From Agapanthus africanus (taxonomy: Eukaryota; Streptophyta; Magnoliopsida; Asparagales; Amaryllidaceae), in assembly GCA_030015575.1 (NCBI GenBank), contig JASDDO010000001.1:139333988-139397987 (forward strand): 64,000 bases of DNA. Reading direction: 5' to 3'. Positions 24,100 to 32,235 of the stretch are shown here, one piece after another. A program made the translations under genes and the position numbers. How positions within the stretch are numbered: position 1 is the stretch's first letter; each line of letters opens with the position of its first letter. Under the pieces are notes generated by a model that saw only the letters and a program-made list of their open reading frames with translations, did no database searches and was not told the origin of the DNA.

Positions 24100-25020
24100 A
24101 TTAGACCTGTGCTAGGGCTTTGCCCACACTTAAATAATGCATTGCATTACTTCTATTTTTTTTGTTTGGGCTTTGCCCATAAAAGATGCAGAGCATCAAT
24201 TTCACTTGGGCTCTGCCCCCTTTTTATTGCTTTGCAATTTATTTTGGCCTGCTAGGTCTTCTGATTTGGGCCTGGCCTTTTTAAGAAATGCATTGCATTT
24301 ATCAGGCGCTTTGCGCTAATCACTGAACGCAAGCGCTTGTGGTGAGGACACGTGTCATGCTCTGGTGAGCGCAAACGCAACAGTGCAGTGCGCTACGCTA
24401 GTGCGCTGCGCTGTTGCGCTGCTGACACGTGACGCGCTCTGGTGAGTTGCGCCAATTCCAGAGAGCAAAGCTCTATTTTAAGAGCGCGTAGCGCAAATTG
24501 TTCTGTAGCTGACACGTGGCGCTCTCTCAAGAGCGCAACAGCGCAGTTTGGAAGTGCAAAGCACTAAGAATCTTGTAGATTCAAGAACAGAAGTGCAAAG
24601 CACTATTTGATTTCTTGATCTAATTTAGATCAAAGAAAAATAAGTTTTTTCTTTTTGTTTCAAGAACCAGAGGTTCATAAAAGTGCAAAGCACTATTTAT
24701 TATGTAAAGAACATTGATCTGGTTTTTAGATCGATAATTTATTAAAAGAGATTTCTTTTCTCTCCTAAAGGTTTTTACCTTTTTCTTTGAAATTTTCTCA
24801 GATTTCTCTCTCTGTTTGAAGCTCTTAACTTTTTTCAAGAAAAATGTTCATGCCTTTTGAATTGAGGTCTGGGGTTTCTTTTATAGTGCCCATAAATTAG
24901 TTAATTTTGTTGAAGAGATCTTTCTCTGAGTGATTTGGGGAATTTTCCCCACCGTTGGATCTTTGATCCAAGAGCTTCTGTTTTACAGAAGAAAATCTTC
25001 TTGTTTTAACAAGAACAGAA
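24100..25020 (+). repeat. Run of perfect short palindromes with 3-nt loops
   Basis: Back-to-back hairpins with unrelated stems: aatgcattgcatt (24136-24148), gggctttgccc (24168-24178), ttggatctttgatccaa (24955-24971), ttctgttttacagaa (24976-24990), gaagaaaatcttc (24988-25000) and cttgttttaacaag (25000-25013). Between them lie GC-rich words such as gacacgtgtc and many gcgc runs, plus repeated gtgcaaagcac and gagcaaagctc. No protein signal is seen. Confidence 0.8.
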
Positions 25021-25023
25021 AGA

Positions 25024-25400
25024 TTTCTTTAAATTCTTAATTCTGTTTGGCGCAAATGCCCCAGCGCGTGACACGTGTCGCGCAGCGCACAGCGCAGCGC
25101 AACTGCGCTAGCGCATCTGCGCTGACACGTGTCGCGCAGCGCAGTGCTAGCGCAACTAAAGCGTTGCTTCCTTTTATTTTTACTTAAAATAGAGCTTTGC
25201 TCTGATTGGGCGCACTGCCTTGGGCGCTGCGCTGACGTATCTGCGCCAGACACGTGGCGCGTCGCGCGCAGCGCAAAAGATCTGAAGCGTTGCTTCATTT
25301 GTTAAAATTTAGATTTTCAAGATAGAGTTTTGCTCTGATTGGGGGAATCGAAAGCGTTGCTTCCCCTGAGATATCTTTTCATCTCCTCTTTTCAAGTCAA
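25024..25400 (+). promoter_or_regulatory. GC-rich repeat block upstream of ORF D1
   Basis: The block contains cacgtgtcgcgcagcgca-type words, ctgacgtatctgcgccagac and gaagcgttgcttc-type palindromes. Almost the same block recurs upstream of ORF D2 (26205-26553) and at the 3' end of D (38007-38277). The words CACGTG and TGACGT are core G-box and as-1-type plant promoter elements. A TATA-like catataa lies at 25482-25488. A promoter role is inferred from position and duplication. Confidence 0.4.
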
Positions 25401-25537
25401 ACTTGTATTTCTTCGAAATTTCGATTTCCCGGGTCTTGGAAATAATTCCACTGCGCACAGAATTTTCTGTGTTTGGGTCTACATATAACTCAAGGCCAAG
25501 CCTTTTCTTTTCTCACCTTCAGAGAACTTCTTCGATC

Positions 25538-26062
25538 ATGGCTTGCAACCGTCCTCACGCCCGCCGACAACCGTGGGAAGTGCCGATCCGGGACATCGTT
25601 CCCCGTTTTGTTGCGCGCTTGGTGGACTTCTCTTTTTCGGACGAGCAGTGCGATGCTGCAATGTACGAGCTTTCGACTCGTGTGGGGTCTCCTCTTCCCC
25701 CGGGTTCCATTTGGCTTCGGATGATCCTTGCCTCAGTGCTCGCCGATATTCCCCCTCATCCGGCGGAGATGTCCTCGGCAATGCTTGATGTGGCTGAGGA
25801 TAAGATCAAGAGCTTTTTCGAAGCGCTCTTGATCACTAAAGCCCTGAGGGACTGCTCTTTCCACTTGCTGAGCCAGATACGGGCTCACCGGGTTGTCATT
25901 GCCACCTTTTCCAAAGAATGTGGCGACGATCGTTGGATATCTTCTTCTCGGGAGGATCGCCGCTTTGACGTGGCGGAGAAGGCAGAAAGGAAGCTGGGGA
26001 ATCTCTTTTTTATTTTTGTGAACCCTTGTCTTTCCGATCCCATATTTGGTGATCTCTTTTAA
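25538..26062 (+). CDS. ORF D1: 174-aa protein of unknown family, paralog of D2
   Basis: I do not recognise this protein. The ATG at 25538 (MACNRPHARRQPWEV) is chosen over an upstream in-frame ATG at 25403 because the D2 paralog starts at the matching place and both ATGs follow a ccttcag word. It aligns with D2 over its length: FSDEQCDAAMYELSTRVG with FTDAQCAEVMGRLNASGG, AMLDVAEDKIKSFF with NALDDAEDKVHSVF, and FFIFVNPC with TFEFLNPC near the end. The sequence looks helical and soluble, with a conserved AEDK and a C-terminal NPC, no signal peptide and no membrane segment. Its codons are richer in G+C than the AT-rich flanks. It lies inside the LTR-like 5' end of element D. It could be an accessory protein of the element or a captured gene. 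Confidence 0.6.
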   Translation: MACNRPHARRQPWEVPIRDIVPRFVARLVDFSFSDEQCDAAMYELSTRVGSPLPPGSIWLRMILASVLADIPPHPAEMSSAMLDVAEDKIKSFFEALLITKALRDCSFHLLSQIRAHRVVIATFSKECGDDRWISSSREDRRFDVAEKAERKLGNLFFIFVNPCLSDPIFGDLF

Positions 26063-26282
26063 ATGTAATAATAAACAAATGTTTTAATTAAGTATTTTAT
26101 TATCTGTTAAGTGTTCTTTTTACTTTAGCTCTCTATTGTGCTTGTGCATCGTATGATTTTAATTTGTTATTATCAAGTGCATGTAATTTTGCATGGATAA
26201 ATTGCTTTTGGCACTTACCCCCTTCTTCTGCGCTAGCGCAGTTGTGCTGACACGTGTCGCGCAGCGCACAGCGCAACTGCGC

Positions 26283-26553
26283 TGCCACGTGTCGCACAGC
26301 GCAGAGCGCAGCGCGGCGCTTCCTTTAACAGAGCTTTGCTCTAATTGGGCGCGCCTTCTTGGACGCTGCGCTAACGTATCTGTGCCAGACACGTGGCGCG
26401 TCGCACGCAGCGCAAAGGATCTGAAGCGTTGCTTCATTTATTAAAGTTTAAATTTTCAAAGCAAAGCTTTGTTTCTGATTGGGGGAAGATGAAGCGTTGC
26501 TTCATCTCCCGCCTCGGAATTTGAACAGAGCTTTGCTCCGATTAGGATAAACA
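26283..26553 (+). repeat. 3' end of D 5' LTR, repeated at 38007-38277
   Basis: The two 271-bp blocks run from tgccacgtgtcgcacagc to taaaca with few differences by eye, one of which is gattagg here against gattggg there. The block includes agagctttgctct, gaagcgttgcttc and aaagcaaagcttt palindromes. Confidence 0.85.
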
Positions 26554-26660
26554 AATGCCCCCCCACCGCTGCGCTTACGTGGCCTCCAAATGCAAGCGCA
26601 ACGGTGGCAGAATCTCAACCATCGCGGCAGCTTTTGGAAGTTGAAGAGGCACTTGATACC

Positions 26661-26668
26661 TATAAATA
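26661..26668 (+). promoter_or_regulatory. TATA box upstream of ORF D2
   Basis: TATAAATA in the context acctataaatagga, about 590 nt before the D2 ATG. It is a good match to plant TATA boxes. Transcription would start near 26695. Confidence 0.55.
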
Positions 26669-26782
26669 GGACCTTTGGTCCCCCACAGATGCTTATCACC
26701 TTTCAGATTTTTACTTTCAGAACTCAGGGCCTTGCTCTCTTGTTTAGACACATTTTTAAAAGTTCAAACTTTAGAGAATTTT

Positions 26783-27149
26783 AGGTAAAAACATTAATTT
26801 TGATTAAATTAAATCAGCTTTAAGAGCCTTCTCTCAATAGATCCCTGATCTAAAGAAGACCCATTTAGGGTTTCACTTAGCAGAGCTTTGCTCTAAAGGG
26901 GTCTAAAGAGAACTAAAGGGAACCCTATTAGGGTTCCATTGATAGAGCTCTGCTCTCCAAAAGGTTTCCCTTGGATTTTCTTAATTAATGGAGCTTTGCT
27001 CCTTCCAAATCATATAGAAGAACTCTTAAGAGTTCTTCATGGCATTTGATACTATTATTATTATTATTATATTATTTTTTCTCAGAGCAAAGCTCTCAAT
27101 GTTCTTAGGGAATTTTTCTTAAATTCTCCTCATAACTGTTTTTTTTACA
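26783..27149 (+). other. Possible intron in the D2 leader, itself full of hairpins
   Basis: A donor-like TTTTAG|GTAAAAAC (26782/26783) and an acceptor with a T-run, ttttttttacag|GTGTC (27149/27150), bracket 367 bp. The segment contains palindromes such as aaccctattagggtt, agagctctgctct, ggagctttgctcc and a perfect 22-nt palindrome centred on actcttaagagt (27017-27038). Splicing is inferred from the site matches only. Confidence 0.4.
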
Positions 27150-27248
27150 GGTGTCACTCCTGCCTATAGAGCATTGCTCTCGAGGAGTTTTAACTCCCTA
27201 TACCTTTTCCTCATTTCTAATCTTCCAATGTTGCTTCCTTCAGGCATT

Positions 27249-27755
27249 ATGGCGGTGCATCTATACAGTCTGCACGAGTTCATTACCTACGAGGATATTC
27301 GTGCACAGGGCCGTCAACAAAACCAAGAGTTTACAGACGCCCAATGCGCAGAGGTCATGGGTCGTCTGAACGCAAGCGGTGGTTGGCTGCTACCTCGTCG
27401 TTCGGCTCTCTTGAAAGTCGTGCTGGGAGCAATATGGAGAGCACTTCCGGGTCTTCACGAGGCCCTACCGCTCAATGCGCTGGATGATGCCGAAGACAAG
27501 GTGCATTCAGTGTTCCTGACGGGGCTGATTTTGAAGAAACGGCGGGACAGCCTCATTGACATCCTACATCAAATCTTCCAGCAGACGACGATAATTGCTG
27601 CTTATCAAAGGCCGGAAGGGCTTGCCGAGGATCTCGACACAGAGGAGCGCGAGAGGCTGCGCATAAGAATAATTAGAAAGGCCAGAAGAACTCTGGATGG
27701 CCTTACTTTTGAATTCCTCAATCCGTGCCCCAGATTTGAGGTTATACCGTTGTAA
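27249..27755 (+). CDS. ORF D2: 168-aa protein of unknown family, paralog of D1
   Basis: Unknown family. The start MAVHLYSLHEFITYED (ATG 27249) follows a ccttcag word, as in D1; an upstream in-frame ATG at 27174 is less likely. Shared blocks with D1 are FTDAQCAEVM, LDDAEDKVHSVF, RRDSLIDILHQI, a basic stretch before the end (RIIRKARRTLDGL) and TFEFLNPC. It is predicted soluble and mainly helical, with no metal-binding or nuclease signature I can see. It lies just downstream of the LTR-like 5' end, with its own TATA box and a possible leader intron. Two diverged copies that are both open suggest that the reading frames were kept by selection at some time. Confidence 0.6.
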   Translation: MAVHLYSLHEFITYEDIRAQGRQQNQEFTDAQCAEVMGRLNASGGWLLPRRSALLKVVLGAIWRALPGLHEALPLNALDDAEDKVHSVFLTGLILKKRRDSLIDILHQIFQQTTIIAAYQRPEGLAEDLDTEERERLRIRIIRKARRTLDGLTFEFLNPCPRFEVIPL

Positions 27756-28072
27756 TAATTTGAATAATGTCTCTTATTCATTGCTCTTATGATTGTAAGA
27801 ATTTTTAGCAATATGAATGGGAACCCTTTTTTTATTTTAGCTTGTCTTATTTCTCGTCCTGAATCTTCTGCCCATGCATAAATGAGTGCGTCTCAAACGC
27901 TTAATCAAACGTAAATCGGATGCTCTTTCTGTCATTTTCCTCTTTCTTTTATTGTTAGTAGGCTGTTTTAATAATCATGGTTGACGGATAATAGAGCACG
28001 CATCTTGACTTTTTTAAGAATCAGCGATGGCTTAGGCCGCAGGTTTAGATCTGCTGCCTAAGACTTTTCAAC

Positions 28073-28247
28073 TCTATAAGCCGTGAGGGTCTCATAGAGA
28101 CTTTTCTCCCTACGGATCGAGAGGATCTCGTAGGTGTATTTTCTCCTTAGGAATCGTGAGGATTCCTAAGTGTGGTTTTCTCTTATAAGTCGTAAGGATC
28201 CTATAAGAGAATTTTCGCTCTTACGAGTCGAGAGGATTCGTAAGCGG
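28073..28247 (+). repeat. Hairpin cluster 1, core TCGWRAGGAT
   Basis: Consecutive hairpins share a central cgWRAGGat core with different stems: cctacg...cgtagg (from 28110), cttaggaatc...gattcctaag (from 28146), cttata...tataag (from 28182) and cttacga...tcgtaag (from 28220). Spacers are tttctc-like. It is matched in order by cluster 2 (29857-30027). Confidence 0.85.
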
Positions 28248-28401
28248 TTGTTTCCCTCCTTGTCGAAACTCGACTTTGGAGAGTGAGACCCGTGAATAGT
28301 ATGCAAGAGACCATTTTGGATTGACTTGCAGGGTCCCATTGTTCAGGAAGCAAGTTTTTTTTTAGTCCCTGCTGCCTGAGGCTTCATTTGCAAGTTGAGA
28401 C

Positions 28402-29300
28402 GAATCGGGAATTTCCCGCGGAGACACTGGTTTCTCTGCGAGCCGACACGAATCAGGAGGCTCTCGTCAAGGAGTGTTTGTATCCGTGAGTCGAGGAGTT
28501 TGCTAGGGATTATTTGTTTCCCAAGCGCCAAGGATTATTTGTTTCCTTGGGGTTTGAAACGAGTCGAGGATTTCCCACGGAGGCACTGGTGGCTCTGCGA
28601 GTCGACGCGGATCAGGAGGCTCTCGTCAAGGAATGTTTGTATCCGTGAGTCGAGGAGTTTGCTAGGGATTATTTGTTTCCCAAGCGCCAAGGATTATTTG
28701 TTTCCTTGGGGTTTGAAACGAGTCGAGAATTTCCCACGGAGGCACTGGTGGCTCTGCGAGTCGACACGGATCAGGAGGCTCTCGTCAAGGAGTGTTTGTA
28801 TCCGTGAGTCGAGGAATTTGCTAGGGATTATTTGTTTCCCAAGCGCCAAGGATTATTTGTTTCCTTGGGGTTTGAAACGAGTCGAGGATTTCCCACGGAG
28901 GCACTGGTGGCTCTGCGAGTCGACGCGGATCAGGAGGCTCTCGTCAAGGAGTGTTTGTATCCGTGAGTCGAGAAGTTTGCTAGGGATTATTTGTTTCCCA
29001 AGCGCCAAGGATTATTTGTTTCCTTGGGGTTTGAAACGAGTCGAGGATTTCCCACGGAGGCACTGGTGGCTCTGCGAGTCGACGCGGATCAGGAGGCTCT
29101 CGTTAAGGAGTGTTTGTATCCGTGAGTCGAGGAGTTTGCTAGGGATTATTTGTTTCCCAAGCGCCAAGGATTATTTGTTTCCTTGGGGTTTGAAACGAGT
29201 CGAGAATTTCCCACGGAGGCACTGGTGGCTCTGCGAGTCGACGCGGATCAGGAGGCTCTCGTCAAGGAGTGTTTGTATCCGTGAGTCGAGGAGTTTGCTG
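28402..29300 (+). repeat. Tandem array, 159-bp period, about 5.6 copies
   Basis: Units start at about 28402 and at 28561, 28720, 28879, 29038 and 29197, exactly 159 bp apart; the last is partial. The later copies are nearly identical and the first is more diverged. Each unit contains gagtcgagga, ggcactggtggctctgcgag, ggatcaggaggctctcgtc and two ggattatttgtttcc words. As 159 is divisible by 3, one frame stays open across all copies (28395-29330), which I treat as a by-product. The gtcgaggatt word resembles the hairpin core of the flanking clusters. Confidence 0.95.
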
Positions 29301-29479
29301 AAGACACTGGTTTCTTCAGAGTTGGACTGAATCGTCGAGATTTGGCTTCGTCTTCTGGCGGAGCCTGTTGGGAAAGTATGGTTCCCTCTTTGTTTACGCC
29401 CTTGGATCGTATACAGGGATTGATGTGATCTTAACTGTAGGGCCAAAGTTTTATCATCATTTTTTTGTTTTATCTCCGC

Positions 29480-29700
29480 GATGCTCTATCATTTCAGCTT
29501 TTATATCGCGAAGGTCGCGATTGCCCAATCATTTCGGCTATTTTTCGCGGTGCCCAATCATTTCGGCTATTTATTTTATTTTTACCCGCTGCTTTTTATT
29601 GCGAGTTGCCCAATCATTTCGGCTATTTTGCATGCATACATTTTTACTTGCTGCTTTTTATTGCAAGTTGCCCTATCATTTCGGCTATTTCGTATGCATG
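29480..29700 (+). repeat. Degenerate repeats of cccaatcatttcggctattt
   Basis: Five copies of a ~22-nt word (ttgcccaatcatttcggcta and variants) recur with spacings of about 36-62 nt, interleaved with ctgctttttattgc repeats. Copies fall near 29486, 29525, 29550, 29608 and 29670. Non-coding. Confidence 0.85.
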
Positions 29701-29856
29701 TGCGGCCTATTGGCTTTTCGCTGTAAACCGATTTCGGCATCAGCACCGCTACAACTGGGATATTACCAGGAGCGAATCATCATCTGCCTCTGTCGATTTC
29801 GAACAAAGGCGGCTTAGCGACCAGGGTTAGGGTCCTGTCGGCTAAGGCTTTTGACT

Positions 29857-30027
29857 TTATGAGCCATAAGGGTTTCACGAAGTTATTTCTCCCTACAAGT
29901 CGTGAGGATCTTGTAGGTGTATTTTCTCCTTAGGACTCGTGAGGATTCCTAAGTGTTCGTTTCCCCTGTAAGTCGTAAGGATCCTACAGGAGGGTTTTCT
30001 CCTCATAAATCGAGAGGATTTACAAGG
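29857..30027 (+). repeat. Hairpin cluster 2, same order as cluster 1 with changed stems
   Basis: The hairpins are cctacaag...cttgtagg, cttagga...tcctaag, cctgta...tacagg, and a weaker cctcataaatc...gatttacaagg. Each keeps the tcgWRaggat core. Relative to cluster 1, stems changed on both sides (cctacg/cgtagg to cctaca/tgtagg; cttata/tataag to cctgta/tacagg), so pairing is preserved. Confidence 0.85.
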
Positions 30028-30071
30028 GTTGTTTACCATGCGAACATATCCCCAGTCACGGATGAGACTTG

Positions 30072-32235
30072 TGTTAGTTATATGTATGCCCTAGAGGCCA
30101 TTACTATACATAGGATGTATATTGTAGTGGATGCTGGGACGTATATAGGGAGGACTTTCTGATTGTCTCTCTGTTACATGTTGGTAAAGCCCTTAGGATG
30201 TGTACTTGACTACCTGGACTATGATGCAGATCATACTAGTGGGGACAAGGTAGTCCATAGGTACATCCTTCAAAGTCCCTAGTCGTGGGTGTATCGAGAC
30301 GGGGCATCGATATACCAGAGTAGACTAGCGTGTACCTTCTCGACCCATACAGATGGGCGATGGGTGATCCCATATCCATTGGTGTTTGACATCAGAGATG
30401 ATATACGGGTGCTCAGTGGAGACTGGGTACACTGGACGGACTCGCCGAGAACTCCCAGATGGTATTATACCTCACGTCAGATGGCAGTTCTCTGGTGACA
30501 CTGGTACAGAGTAGTCTGTTGACCCGAGATCGTCATAGAGTCTTGTGTGGTTCCCACTGTGCTTTGATTTCCATCTTACCACGTCCAAGAGGGCGTGCAA
30601 AACGGTGGTTTTTGGGTACAGTCCCGAGTCACATGGAGGCAATGAGCGATAGGAGGGGATTCGTCTCTCCCGGTATAGGGGGTTGATGTTGCGCTGTGTT
30701 CGATTGGCTATAACAGGAAATCCCTGGCCAGGGTTGCTGAGATTTACTGGTAAGTGTTACCAGTAGTTTCTCGAATTGTTATAGACCTCATATCGACACG
30801 ACTTATCGAGCTATTGGGGTCTGACGTTTACCACCCCTAGGCGAGATATGCGACATATCAGACGATCAGACCGGACTGTATGGTAGTGTTATTGGTTGGA
30901 TTCGCTGGAGTGTGAGCGGGCTTGCTCGTCGATCTTCTGATCGCTCAATACCCGGGTGGCCGTTACGTTTAGCAGACCGCTTGCGGCTTGTGGATGTTTG
31001 ATATGATCATCATCTGCTGCCGGCGTATTGACGAGTCTTTAGAGTCCTACACAGAGGTTTCCTGGCTCAAGCGAAACGAAATAGGAGCGCATATGAGATA
31101 TGTGCGGGACCGAGAATAATACCAGTATGCGATACTGTATTCGATTCTCGCGATGTGACATTGATCGGTTATATGCGATATAGCCGGGTTATCGGATCAA
31201 GTGTTGATTCGATAAGTTGTTACTATTGATACCAGTCGGTTATGTGCGACATGACCGGATCATTGAATCAAGTGTTGATTTAATGATTTAATGTATAATT
31301 ATATATTTGATATATTACTTTGCATTAACTAGTATCGGTTCACTTTGAATGGATTTTCTCACTCGGATGTGCGCATTGTATATGCGATATGATTTTGTGC
31401 ACATGTTTGTATCATGTTTGATGATGCATGCTATATTGGTTAAATGTAAAGATTAAACCATGGTTGTGAATGGTTAGGGTTTTGTTTTCTTTTTCATTTA
31501 TTTATTTATTATTTAGTTATTCATTTGGAAAAAGAAAAAGGGTGAGAAAAATGGTGGCATTCTTTTAATCTTTCATGAAGCTTCATGAACACTTTGACTA
31601 TGTCACCATTTTGTCTCATGCTTAACCCTAACCACTCCACTAACCCTTGTTCACTCTCTACACTTTACCATGGTTACCTTTATGATAAGAATGATTATTC
31701 TTTTCTTTTCTAATTAATCTTATCATAATATGCTTCTTCTTCTTCATCTTCTTCAAGGAAGAAAAGCTTGCTTCATCAATGGTGGATTGATGAAATGAGT
31801 GAGAAATCCAATTCTAAAGTCTACCCACTTCCTATTTCTTCATCCTCTACCTCTTGCCAAGTAGTAGAGTGTGTTTTCTTCACAAGTTTCATGACTTGGT
31901 GAAGTGAGAGCTTGATCTTGCGATGCTTCGACGTAGATCATCTTCGGCATGGACATCGACGACCTAGCTCGCCTATTCTCCGACGAAGCCGACGCTAGAG
32001 CCCGGGAATTCGATTTGGACAGCGGAGAGGACTTCATTGCGGAGCCGTGGAGGTGGAGCACCGGATCTACAAAGGTTGTATTTCCGTATTCTTGTAGTTA
32101 AGTATTAACTAGTTTGCTTTGTCGCCTAGATATCTAGCCAACGATCCGTATTAGGATTTCTCGGCACCGTTAAATTTTGAAATTGGCATGGTTGATGCCT
32201 TGTGAGACCTCATTAGGGTGCCTAGGAACCCTACA
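30072..32235 (+). repeat. Element B 5' LTR
   Basis: About 2164 bp, from TGTTAGTTATATGTATGCCC to GGAACCCTACA. It shares order and words with the A and C LTRs (cctagtcgtgggtgtatcga, gggttatgtgcgacatgacc region) but is clearly diverged. It carries a 42-codon frame and a donor-like site near its end (separate entry). Confidence 0.88.
31949..32074 (+). CDS. LTR-encoded 42-codon leader exon candidate (element B)
   Basis: The frame MDIDDLARLFSDEADARARE runs to a donor-like ACAAAG|GTTGTA at 32074/32075. It is strongly acidic and of unknown function. F (MEASSF...) and A (MATSNN...) have an ATG-led frame and a donor in the same LTR position. The acceptor before gag is at 35381-35382. In B the joined frame would not match the gag ATG frame, so a separate short peptide or simple leader use is possible. 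Confidence 0.3.

Larger units (their letters stand above)
22983..26553 (+). repeat. Element D 5' LTR-like region
   Basis: About 3.57 kb with TG..CA ends. It holds an array of GGA..GTCC hairpins (23340-23890), an ~80-bp direct repeat (23519-23600 and 23902-23983), a run of TTT-loop palindromes (24100-25020), GC-rich words built on cacgtgtcgcgcagcgca, and ORF D1. The 5' limit comes from the TSD and the 3' limit from the match to 38007-38277. Only the last 271 bp can be compared with the other LTR. Confidence 0.6.

Noticed and set aside
28395..29330. 311-codon open frame as a repeat protein
   Set aside because: It is open only because the DNA repeat period (159) is divisible by 3. It lacks a promoter context and a stable fold pattern, and lies in a zone of structural repeats.
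28073..30027. CRISPR array
   Set aside because: Repeats are hairpins with changing stems or a 159-bp tandem unit, without constant repeats separated by unique spacers, and the DNA is from a plant nucleus.
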